A stretch of DNA of 64,000 nt. Source: Rotaria macrura (lineage: Eukaryota; Rotifera; Eurotatoria; Philodinida; Philodinidae). The notes under the pieces were generated by a model. It was not told the DNA's origin. It did no database searches and was given only the letters and a program-made list of their open reading frames with translations. Position numbers and translations under genes: made by a program. The DNA lies in the NCBI GenBank assembly GCA_900239685.1, contig OENT01000066.1, positions 185,718 to 249,717 of the forward strand, read 5' to 3'. Positions 24,889-35,693 of this stretch are shown in pieces; positions within the stretch are counted from its first letter, which is position 1; each line of letters starts with the position of its first letter.

Positions 24889-26615
24889 AAAGCTTTAGTG
24901 AAGTTGGATCTATTCCAATACCAGTAGTCTTCAGTCGAAAATCTACACTGATTGCCCCAAATACAGCATACAACTTCACCTGGTTCCAGGTAGATACCGA
25001 TACAATAAAGTAGTAGGCGAAAGAAATGAGAGTACGGGTATTAACCATCACGAAAACATGAACAAACAAGTACACCGACAGCCATCCGAGTCAAAGCGGA
25101 AGAGAAAGGAATACCTTATCACCTCTTATCCGGTAAAACCGTTTTAATTCTTGTTTCACTTCAAACTAACCATCGAAAATGTTCCATCCTCATGAGCGAC
25201 ATGCTATTAATCATGAATGTAACATGATGAAGAGGTCAAGATTGATCTCTTGTTAGTCCATATATTAATTTCATTCAACTAATTGCTGAATAAATTGACC
25301 GACAGGTTCAAGATTAATTCATGTCACCTACTCGACATCTATGTCATCAGAAAAGATTCAATGTAACTGTAAGAAAATCATTTCAATTTTTAAAGTTTGA
25401 CGTTACTCCTAAAAATAAAACTCGACAGATCTTTGAGACATGTGAAGACATTTCATAATCTACCTAGATAAGTATTTAAAATAGTTTCGAATATCAGAAA
25501 AATCTCATATTCAGCACAATTGACAATCAATACAGAGAAAAATAAAAACAAGCTGAAACCGTAAAAATCAAAATTACCTGTAATACTTATCACAAAAATG
25601 AGAGTGTTGGAAAAATTTTCTTTTGAATCGGTGAAGTAGATACACATACATATCTATTGGTTGGCCTAATAATCATTATTTCGGTGAGTTTTTTCTACCG
25701 CTAAAACCGTTCCACGTATGGCGATGGATTATGCGAGAATCAAGAGATGAAAAAAACAATCGCTAGCTAAATGTTGATTTACTAGAAAACGCCGATGAAC
25801 TTGATGCAGAAACCTCATTCGACTTACGCTGATACTTGCTCCTCATTTTAGCAGCATCAATCGCAGAGAAGAAGCTGTATATAGTTTAAAATCATACGTT
25901 TCGTCCATATCCCTCTTTCCGTTTTACATCTTACGAACTCTACCTGTGATGTATGATTCTTCAGTAACTAATGTTTTACTTCAACTATTCAATTAATATC
26001 TACGTACCGTCTACAATCTACAATTTAAACTATTAAAAAGCATCAGTTGTAATCTCACCATTTACTACTTAGAAACTATGAGCCATGACACGTGTAGAGA
26101 CAAATCGAACTCCTATTCGATAGACTGTTTTTTGCAACTATACAATATAATTACCATTAAATTAAAGTTTGTATCTTCTCTGATGGAAATTAGTCTGTAA
26201 ATGTTTTTTGATGACACATTTTTTCATCTATTCTAATTTCCAGTATCTCTTATTAAATACCAATGACATCGACATATACAACTCTCGAGAGCTCTGATGA
26301 CAAATATCGCGACTTTTCAGTTGTCTAGTCATTCAATATTTTTTATCGTCTGCGTTCTAGACGAACACACTGATAAGGATACTAACGTTCCTATCAGAAT
26401 TAATCTTCGTTGCCGTACAGATAGTAAAGGAGTTTACGGTTTCAAGCTGTCTAATCCGTTGATACGATACGCTTCAAACAAAAAGGTATGAAATCCACAA
26501 ACAATTGAAATAGCTCGATAGTTTTAATGTTCGACACAATTTTGCGAAGTACGGTTACTCTTTTTTGCAGGCATTTGTTTCATTGATACCGGAGACAGGG
26601 AGTAGTATCAAGTGA
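24889..26615 (+). CDS. Possible multi-exon gene, unassigned (partial model)
   Basis: Three exon-like pieces. (a) 24889-24989 follows TTCTCTTTCCAG, ends at CAG|GTAGAT and reads SEVGSIPIPVVFSRKST then LIAPNTAYNFTWFQ. (b) 26361-26485 follows GCGTTCTAG, ends at AAG|GTATGA and reads DEHTDKDTNVPIRINLRC then RTDSKGVYGFKLSNP. (c) 26571-26615 follows CTTTTTTGCAG and runs in phase 0 to a TGA (AFVSLIPETGSSIK). Pieces b and c fit together across an 85-nt intron. Piece a ends in phase 0 while b needs phase 1, so at least one exon between them is missing from this model. I recognise no protein family. A minus-strand exon-like piece at about 25760-25889 (SAIDAAKMRSKYQRKSNE) may belong to something else. Confidence 0.35.
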
Positions 26616-27884
26616 AATTGACTGAAATGGTTTATGAACTAAGAGAGAACTGATATTGAATAACATGATTAGTAGACAATCGAAACATGAATAGTTGAAA
26701 TTTGAGTGATCAAATATACATGGAACAATCTCAGTTCGAACAGAAGTCATAAAAAAATAGTAATCTCTTTAATTATATTACGCATTCGATACGATTCAAT
26801 CAAACTGTGTATCGCTACAGTCTGTAAGAGTCCGGGTGCAAATCTTAGAGTCTAGTACACTTTTCATGTTAATAATCGATTGTCAAATTGATCTACTTTA
26901 TTAGTGTTGTCTTTCTTGCTGACTAATTATGCTTGTTAATATCATTAGAAAAAAATGATAAATCCTTCATTCATCTATTATCTTATAATAATTGAACCAT
27001 ATTTAATTGATAAAAACCGGATCCCTAAGAAGGAATAGCATGGATTTTTTTCATTTTAGTTTTAGTAGATAAACATCGATCACACGTATTTGGTTAAGAA
27101 ATAGACTTCAATATGAGTTCAATCGTTGTATTAGTAATTGAAATCGTCCATGAATCTAAAACTCTTTGATATACATTATTGATAACCGAAGATAGCTTGA
27201 TACGCTACGCATGAACAATTTTTGATATTAAATAGCATATTCCGATGGTTTACTTATTTCCTTTATACTAGTCATGAGTTTCATCGGATAGAGTCATCAT
27301 TTCAAGTCTCTCATTGGTTTACTTCCGTCGTCATCATCATCATCATCATCTGAAATAGAATAGTTTATGGTAGTAAGATATTTGTTCTCCTCTAATAGTA
27401 AGATGACAAGAATATAAAGTTTTACCGCAAAAAAAAGCACATTTGTCTTAGTAAATAATCAACAGGACTGGTTTAGAAAAGATGCCTAGTGAGAATAGGA
27501 AATTAACTGATTACTCTGACACTATGATTTTGCACATTTTCTAACTACGTAATAGTAAAATGATGATGCATGAGTTCGAGGGACCTGTACAATTCATTTG
27601 AATTACAAGAGAAGAAAGTCGGAACCGATAGAAATTTTAACATAACTAGAAGAACGACGGCTTGTCTTTCATATTTTCAGAACTTTTGATTACTGTTTAT
27701 TGGAAACGACAAAGAAATAACAATGAATGCCAGTTTCAGGCCACAAGTGAGCGCCATCTGCGATGTGATTCGTGTTCGAAATTCGTGAAATGAGGGTGTT
27801 TCGATGAACACTAAAATTGACATGGTACTGAAACCATTCAGTTTCTAGACTTCTGCATTGATTTTTAAATCTCAAGCTCATGTG
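26616..27884. other. Intergenic region
   Basis: No supported gene. A short ATC/TCA trinucleotide run lies at about 27331-27350. An acceptor-like AG (TTTTTAAATCTCAAG) at 27875-27876 precedes the LRRC71 start by 8 nt. Confidence 0.4.
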
Positions 27885-30800
27885 ATGGGTCCAAAAAAGG
27901 TGGACAGTACTATTAAAGGCCGTCGGTCATCTCAAACGATTATAGTAACAACCGAAGAGCAAGGTTATTAGTACAATTTCCTTTTTGCTGTTCACGAGTA
28001 TTCTTTGCATTGTCTATAGAAAATCAGCAGTGCAACGGTAGATTTACTGCTGATTTGGAGTTAAGTTGTCGTGAACCATCTACAGGATACCCCGTACATA
28101 TACCTGTGCACGTCCGTCGTCATCCACCTGCAGCCTCACAAATTCTTTCAGTCTCACCACAATCAGGAACATATGTAGGAGCGTCAGGTGCTTCAGCCAG
28201 TGGTACTGTTGTTGGCGAAGAGCATGCACCAACACCAGTGAAGCGATTATCACGTGGAAGAATTCCTAGTTTTAGCCATAATGGCATCTTAGCAGGTATT
28301 GCTAGTGATGATAAATCATCTAGAAATCTAGGTGAGTAAATGATACACTGTAAGAAAGTTTCGAATAATTAACAGGCCAAGAAACATCGAAATCATCTTC
28401 GTCATATTACAAGACATTTCATTTGATGCGCGATAGTGATTTCTTTCGTCCTCAGCTATTAACAGATTCAATCAGTAATGAAAACGAATCTAACGATCAA
28501 ATACATGCTCTATATATGAGAGGTATTTATGTTCAATCAGTTATTTCGTCTATCGATAACCTAGTTGTCTTCGTCTTACTAGGTTGGAGACTTGATCAAC
28601 GTTTTATTGATATTTTGAAAAAAGTACTTCCTTTACAAGAACAGCTACATACGATCAAGTATATTTCATTGATGATGATTCCTTTGTATTTATTTATTCT
28701 TCTTCAAACAGCTTTTGTTTTGTTGGTTTGAATGAGAAAACGATATTTAGTTTCAATGAAGTCTGTCAATCAATTAAAAATTTGAAGTAGAAAAATATAA
28801 TTACTCAAATTATCTATTGATTTCTTCTCTACAGAACAGTATCACTCGATGGCAATCCATTGGCTGCCGATCATTTTCATATATTAATTAAAAAGGATGA
28901 CTCGAAGTGAGGCTTACAATTTATTCTATTCTATATTGTCATGATTTGATTTCTAAAGAATCGCACATCTTTCTCTTCGCTTTTGTAAAATAACAAATAA
29001 CGGTGCAGAACATCTTGCTCACGCTCTCGGAAATATGTCAGTACAAAATTGGAAATTATTAACTTTAACTTTGACCGGTAATCAAATTGGTGATGATGGT
29101 GCAAATTCATTTGCAAAAGTAAAACATACATGATAATTTGATTAAATCAAATCCTATTGATTATTTTAAGGCGTTACGTTATAATCGTACATTAATATCA
29201 CTTAATCTTTCATCGAACTTTATCACCGATAGAGGTGCTTGTGCTTTAGCACTAGTAAGTAATAGATTGAATATGTATTTTTGAAGAAAACAAACCTATT
29301 TATTTAGATTTAAATAGGGTAGGTCATATATATATATATACATATATTTATTTTTACACCCTATATTCCCTCACTAATCCTTTTCGTCGTCTATTGCTTG
29401 TCGACTTTATTTGATAGAAAACTGTTCTTCGACTTTATATCAAATAGAGTCGAAAAGAATTTTTCAATGAATATTTGTCAATTATGTTCTAGGTGTTACG
29501 AAGAATTACTTTAACAGACGAAGAAATTGTTAAGCGAAGATATTTGCTATCTGGAAATTATGATGGAGCACATTTAGATGAACTAAGGGCTACTGTAAGC
29601 AATAGTTATTGTTTAAACAGTAACTAGATCATACTTTCATTTAAGGCTCCATCACCAACCCTTTCAATTATATCAACAAAAAGTAAATCAGGTCGTGAAA
29701 CTCGTAGCGATTTAAAGCATGCACTAGATCCTAATAAAAGAAGCAAATCAAACATGGCAAAATCTTCAGTATAATTTGTGTCATCATAACAAATCATGTT
29801 AGTTTTCGTTTTTTAAGGATAAACGACATCGAACTGAGCCAGCTGGTAAATATATTTGACATTTATATGCAAATGAAAATATTCCTTTCAGATGAAATTC
29901 GTCCACCATCGGCAAACAAAAATGAGCAAAAGAAAGGAAAACATGATGCTCACAGTATCAGTCGGTCACCTGTCATCAACCCTCAACCTCATTCTCGTCC
30001 ACGTCGTCCATCGGATGGTATATGTGAAAGGGTTTGTTTGAAAATGAGCGCCAAGACGATCTGATTGTTTTAACTAGAGCATGTGAAAACAGTCGGACAT
30101 ACAACACGTAAGAAGAAATCAGCATCTGGTGCTGGTCACTCGACGAAAAAGAATATTGCAATTGTCAAAGAACTCGATGAAGATATGACGGACGAAGTAC
30201 GTAGTATTTGAATTCTATCTACATTAAACATTCGAAATGAAATTGATCGAATATTTGTTTCCTTGAAAATATTTTCTGTATCTACACTATTAGATAAAGA
30301 TTAAAAGAGATTGAAGTCATTTAATTCTAATGATAAACATATCATGTGATAGAAATGTATCGGAATTGATTTTATTTTGTCTCGTGAAAATCTATCTTCA
30401 ACACATTCGAGAAATCAAACCATATCATTTGAAAACTAGAGATCGTCTATCATCGATAGATAATTGAATACTGATGAGCCTATGAATAGAAAATATATCT
30501 TCTGATATATGTTACCAATGTGCACGTGTTCTTCCTTCGTTTTTAATTTTCTTCAAAGCTATCCTGAAATATAGTATCTCTAAAATGGACAACTAACAAT
30601 ACGATAAAACAATCTAGATCTATTTTTGCCTATACTCATTTAATTGTCAACTCAGTAGAAGTAAGAAGAAACGAAGAAAACAATTATGCATACTTAGATG
30701 TTGATGCACACATATGAGAAGATAAATATAAACCGTAGTTCGTTTGATCATTTCAAATACTAGAATAGTTCAAATTTGCAAACATGTACCCATTAAATTT

Positions 30801-33364
30801 CACGAGGAATTGAATACTGCAAAAACTTCGTTTTCAGCTTCTCTTGTTATTCGAATCAAAAATTTAGCATTTAAACCAATTATTTCAATGGAAATGATTT
30901 TCTCTACGTGCATTGAGAAAGATCTCTGATAACGACTTTTTCTGATTAATGATCATTCCAATATATGGATTGAATGTCTCACATATGGTTTTACGAGTTG
31001 AGAACACGTGACATTATTGAAGACATATCAAAACTCATAGTTGAAAAGTTCTTTTTCACTTAATCACCATACATAATAAATGTGAAAACTTCGGGCTTAT
31101 GTCCGAGAGTTATGTGTACTTCAAAAAGTGAATGAGACAAATCAGGCATTCTAGAATGTGTGCACAGATGAAGTATCTTGGGAAATCTTCTTGGGAAACT
31201 GCAAAACTACTGATCATCTCAGACATATCTATGCAATTTCGTTTCTAGATTCAGTTTTTGTGCATTTGAGACCTTTTTGCAGTCAATGTCTTGTTAGAAA
31301 GCTGCGGTTTGATTCAAAACTAATACCAGATTCGGAATCAGCGTTAAAAACTGAGTCGATTTATATACGTTGTGGATAATTCTGAGAAAAAAGTTTTTTT
31401 TGAAAAAATGCCTGTACCACCCCTCAGGGATGGTTTGGTCAATATTAATATCTATTGACTTCGGGGTTTTACCTTTCGATAGTCCTTTTAAATAGCTACA
31501 GAACCANNNNNNNNNNNNNNNNNNNNNNNNNNNNNNNNNNNNNNNNNNNNNNNNNNNNNNNNNNNNNNNNNNNNNNNNNNNNNNNNNNNNNNNNNNNNNN
31601 NNNNNNNNNNNNNNNNNNNNNNNNNTGGATAATTCTGAGAAAAAAGTTTTTTTTGAAAAAATCCCTGTACCCCACCTCAGGGATTGCTTGGTGAAAAATG
31701 ACAATTTTTTCAATAACTCAGCCATTTCTCGACGGATCCTTCTCATCTTCGAACTTGACCTAGATATTGATGAGACAATTCTGTGCACAAAATTTCAACT
31801 CAATCGAATGTAATTGTGAAGAGTTATCGAATAAACGGCCGGCCGGCCGGACGGACACACTGACCGATTTTAGTAGTGTACTCACTTTTTGAGTACACAA
31901 GAAACAAAGTTTCTGCATTAACTTATTTGACTAACAAAAAAAAGTCACGTTTTCTTAAGAAAACGAAATGTTGACACATCAAATTTCTATTGTAGCATTA
32001 CATAGATCTAGCTTCGTACAAATCATTGATATTGCTAAGATTTTCATCGAATCTGAATCGGACAAAAATTTCAATAGTTCCTCAGTCTTCTATACATTAC
32101 AGTAGACAAATCTAGTTCATATGTTCAACATTCAACTTCATAGAAACACGTACTGATTGAATTTAACTGGTGACTACCATTTACCCTCGTAGCTTCAACA
32201 AGAATTAGATAAAAATGAGCTCCATGAAAACATCCAAAACACTGATCAAATATCGATTCCTAAGTTGAATACCATATAATTGTATGTAGTACTTGACTGA
32301 GAGATCAATTTGATTTCTATTTCTCTATCATGGATTCTGTGTATGCAACAGTACGTCATTCCACTCGTCTTCGGAATCTAGTGAAGATTGATTGTTTTAC
32401 TTGACTAACTGTTTGTTATCAATACATATAGTCGAAATACTTTTATTAAAGTCTAGGTTAACAAATATATTTCTCCTTCTCCTAGGAATATTCATCTGTT
32501 ATCATATTTTTTATAAGTAAAAACACTCTTGTCTGAAATTCCTTGCTCTTCTTCTTGTTGTTGTTGTTATTCTTCTTCTTATTGTTTGTCCCTCTAGTTT
32601 CTTTTTTCTTCAATTGACCATGTGAATTTTTCTAGTCAAGTCATCTTCAAATGCAGCAAATTGAACATGAAAATCCTTTATCAGAACTAAATGATGTCGA
32701 ATCTCTTGATGGTAAACTAAGTTTAAAAGGAAATTTAGTTCTTCTAAGCTTAAATTTATCTCGTACGTACACATATGTTTTCATCGACGTTAAATGATGA
32801 TAAATTATTTTTTTTATCGTATTTTCTTGTATTTCAGGAAATAATTTAACATCGAAAACTGTCAGTGAATTTCTCCATGCAATTCAATATCAAATACGAT
32901 TAATAAGTATTAATGATACATCAAGTATATCATCAGCTAATGCGACATCAATCGATTTTGCTGGTCTTTGCCGATTAGAACTCAAAGTAGCTATAATCAT
33001 TCTAGGATTGAAATAATGATGTGTTTCAATGAAAATTTATTTTACAAGGGCATCAATGATCTAGCAATAAAATCTTCCATGTATCAATTATTGGAAAGCT
33101 TGCTTCATCAAAAGAATCCATCGACTCGTTTTCAACAAATTAGAGAACGCGAAGCAAAAGAATCACAAGATCAACAACCATTGGCTCAAGCACCACAACC
33201 AATCGTGCAGGAAAAACCACGCACTACATCAAGTATTAAGTCAATAGGTTAGTTAATGATATTGTATTGAAAAGTTTGATCTTCTTTTTTTACTTACATA
33301 GATCTATATCTATATTTATTTTCCTTGTCTAGGTCAACGGCCAACATCAAGATTGAAAGATTGA
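27885..33364 (+). CDS. LRRC71: Leucine-rich repeat-containing protein 71 (16 exons)
   Basis: Sixteen exons read in one frame to 689 residues: 27885-27963, 28020-28331, 28376-28658, 28712-28786, 28835-28906, 28959-29118, 29171-29254, 29493-29594, 29646-29768, 29818-29845, 29892-30017, 30078-30196, 32636-32762, 32838-32986, 33049-33247, 33333-33364. The order of features follows vertebrate LRRC71: LGWRLDQRFIDILKKVLP, then repeats TVSLDGNPL, IAHLSLRFCKI, LTLTGNQIGDDGA and LISLNLSSNFITDRGACA, then EEIVKRRYLL, a basic low-complexity linker rich in K, S and P, and a late pair of repeats (LVLLSLNLSRNNLT) before a charged tail. Most introns are 44-90 nt; the 2.4-kb intron 30197-32635 holds a repeat and an assembly gap. 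The N-terminal 130 residues are disordered. LRR proteins of this kind are scaffolds; a ciliary link is suggested by what I recall of the family, not by the sequence. Confidence 0.85.
29310..29360. repeat. TA-rich microsatellite in an LRRC71 intron
   Basis: TA/CATA dinucleotide run inside the 238-nt intron 29255-29492, seen directly. Confidence 0.7.
31113..31898. mobile_element. Repeat element in LRRC71 intron, with assembly gap
   Basis: The left end TGTGTACTTCAAAAAGTGA at 31113 resembles, inverted, the right end (TGTGTACTCAAAAAGTGAG read on the other strand from 31899). At the right edge a perfect hairpin GTGTACTCA-CTTTT-TGAGTACAC (31876-31898) is preceded by a CGGCCGGCCGGCCGG tract (31836-31850), which is very GC-rich for this genome. 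A block of about 65 bp starting TGGATAATTCTGAG at 31373 recurs directly at 31626 with few changes. Between the copies lie 119 N. The layout suggests a non-autonomous transposon containing tandem 253-bp units that the assembly could not resolve. No target-site duplication was seen and the limits are approximate. Confidence 0.45.
31507..31625. other. Assembly gap (run of N)
   Basis: 119 undetermined bases between two near-identical direct copies of a repeat. Any open frame crossing this gap is meaningless. Confidence 0.98.
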
Positions 33365-33402
33365 CATTGATTTCATTCTTTTTATTTTCTATTGAACGAA
33401 TT

Positions 33403-33408
33403 AATAAA
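33403..33408 (+). terminator. Polyadenylation signal of LRRC71
   Basis: AATAAA 39 nt after the LRRC71 stop codon and 37 nt before the acceptor-like AG (33445-33446) of the next gene. This close spacing of poly(A) signal and downstream acceptor is what polycistronic, trans-spliced pairs show in other animals. Confidence 0.5.
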
Positions 33409-33444
33409 TCGATTTATTTTATTTTATTTGTCCTTTTGTTTTGT

Positions 33445-33446
33445 AG
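33445..33446 (+). promoter_or_regulatory. Splice acceptor upstream of glutaredoxin-like gene
   Basis: The tract TTTTGTTTTGTAG ends here, 15 nt before the ATG at 33462 and 82 nt after the previous gene's stop. The space is too short for an ordinary promoter plus first exon unless these overlap LRRC71, so trans-splicing of a spliced leader is a reasonable reading. Confidence 0.5.
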
Positions 33447-33461
33447 ATTATTTTTTCTGTA

Positions 33462-33904
33462 ATGTCGGGCTTAACGAAAAATTATGTTGATATGAAAATT
33501 AAAACACGACGTATTATGATGTTTGTAAAGACGAATGATCCCAATTCAGAGAAAGCTCAAAAAATATTTGAAGAATACTCATTGCCAAATGGTAACGTAC
33601 ATGAAGATACAGCAAAGCAATGACGTTCATTTCTATTCTTGTGTTGGTTTTTTTCATTTAAGATACATATGAATTTGTTGATATTGGAAAACGACAAGAT
33701 TGTAGACAATTGGAAAATTATTTTCGAATGCTTGGTTATACCGATCGACGACAAGTAAATCGGAGAGTCGCAAAAAATTCTAAAATAAATTTCTATTGTG
33801 TGTTTCAGAGTCCCTACATTTTCATTGATCAACTTTATTTTGGTTCGTTATTTGAATTGAATATTTGCCATAAAAATGGTACATTAAAAAATGTTTTATC
33901 CTAG
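33462..33904 (+). CDS. Glutaredoxin-fold protein lacking catalytic cysteines (3 exons)
   Basis: Three exons (33462-33591, 33663-33754, 33809-33904) with 54-71 nt introns give 105 residues. The pattern is that of a single glutaredoxin/thioredoxin-fold domain: strand RRIMMFVKT, helix SEKAQKIFEEYSLPN, strand YEFVDIG, helix, then SPYIFIDQLYFGSLFEL with the proline that precedes the beta strand (normally a cis-proline) and the glycine of the usual GG/G-x loop. Where active glutaredoxins have CPYC or CxxS, this protein has NDPNSE, so it should be redox-inactive. SH3BGRL and GRXCR proteins show a similar loss; which branch it belongs to is not clear. It starts 98 bp after the LRRC71 stop on the same strand. 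Confidence 0.65.
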
Positions 33905-34888
33905 TAAATGATATAGAATGAATATTTATTTAATGAACGCTATTTTGATGTCTTTTTCTTGCATTTATCAAAATCCATGCATAAAAAATTTTCTATTTTT
34001 CTAAGGTTGTTCTCAAGTCATTCTTTTTGTAATTCTATTCAAATAAATATCCAGAACAGTTCACGATGGGAATGAAATCGTTCAAATTTCTACTTTGTTA
34101 AGAGTCGAAATCTTTTCGTAAGAGTCATACATAGATCTAGGATTGGATGCATGTTCGAGGTAGATGATTCTATCATATATGGCTGATCTTTTCGATTTCT
34201 ATTTTTATATTTTTTTTTCGTCTCTATTTTATAGCCTGCAAATACTTCGATTAGGTATGCTCATGCAAGTCAAACGAGGATCAAATGAGTTTTGGACACA
34301 TTGTATATTTTTGACGAACTACTATTTCATTGCATCCTTACCATGGCTCTGAACTGTGTTAAGTGCAATGCATAGTTGCGATTTTTAGTGATCGAGCACT
34401 GCTAAATATAATTGCATGCCAGAACTATTGTCTAGTAACGCTATTTCTTAGACGAAAACAAGTTGAAACAATCCAAATGAGTGTGTTTTATCAATTGTTT
34501 GACGTAATAAGAAGATGATAGCCGATCAGATGGGTATCTTGAATAGAAAAGAATCAGAATTTCATATCCTTTCACGATTGTTTGTACTAGGTCGCATGCG
34601 ACTTTATTTTGATGGTTTATATTATTAATAAAACGTCGGTGAAATCTTTTTATACATTCAGATAATAAAACGATTCTATGTCCACCTATCTTTCGGAGTG
34701 AAGGTATCGTAGACTACTGTAGTCATTTGTACCTCGAGGGTAATAATTTCGAAAACGTACCACAATTACATCGACTTTGCGAATGAAATGAAACTGTCTT
34801 GGCTGCTTTAGTGCTTGTAAACATAGGAGTCAATCGAGAAATGATTTGAAAACATTGTGAAAAGGTTCGAATAAGAGTTACACTTTGG
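33905..34888. other. Intergenic region, nothing recognised
   Basis: No supported frame or repeat between the glutaredoxin-like gene and the large inverted repeat. Confidence 0.4.
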
Positions 34889-35693
34889 AATCTCCATAAC
34901 GAAACCTGATTTCTGGAATTTCTCCATTTGAAGTGATAGAAAATTCGAACTTTGAGAGTAGTTACTATTGACAGTAATCAATCATTTCATCATCTTCTGA
35001 CGATAAATAAAATTTAATTAGGAATTTTTTTTAATGTATTCCATTCATCTTCGAGTGTACTATTCAATCATCAGTTTCGGACGGATTTAAAACGAAAGTT
35101 GATCGCTACGACAGAGGAGATCGGGGAAAAGGATATTCACTTTATCCTAAACTTTAGTGTAGTTGTATGAAAAAATTAAGGATCAGTGCCAAGACAAGGT
35201 TTCATTTGAGATTTTCTTGATATAGGGTACAGCGAAAAACACATTGACTTTCTTGACTGATGAATCTAAAAGTTCTAACAACCTCTGTAAAAACAACATG
35301 GAAAACTAGGTGATATGCTGAAAGTATCAGACCAATTCTTTGATCTCATTTTTATTGTTAGGTCGATTTGATTGAACTAACATTGCTATTTGCACCAAAA
35401 CCCTTTAATTTTTCATACAACTACACTAAAGTTTAGGATAAAGTGAATATCCTTTTCCCCGATCTCCTTTGTCGTAGCGATCAACTTTCGTTTTAAATCC
35501 TTCCGAAACTGATGATTGAATAGTACATTCAAAGATGAGTCGATTGCATTAAAAAAAAATTCCTAATTAAATTTTGTTCATTGTCAGAGAATAATGAAAT
35601 GATTGATTACTGTGAATAGTATCTACTCTCAATGTTCGAATTTTCTATCACTTCAAATCGAGACATCCTAGAAATCAGGTTTTGGTATGAAGA
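34889..35693. repeat. Large inverted repeat (foldback element)
   Basis: The left arm is about 34889-35180 and the right arm about 35401-35693, inverted relative to it, with a 220-bp spacer. The inner ~90 bp of each arm (around GTTGATCGCTACGACA and GATATTCACTTTATCC) differ by only about one substitution and one indel; the outer ~190 bp are about 90% alike by eye. Neither arm nor spacer holds a coding frame. Such a structure is typical of foldback-type or MITE-type DNA transposons, and its transcript would make a long double-stranded RNA. No target-site duplication was identified. Confidence 0.8.

Noticed and set aside
26820-26850. tRNA B-box-like string (GTCCGGGTGCAAATC)
   Set aside because: No matching A box or acceptor stem could be paired around it.
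31294-31788. Minus-strand frame of 164 codons across the N gap
   Set aside because: It is open only because undetermined bases cannot contain stops, and it lies in an intronic repeat.
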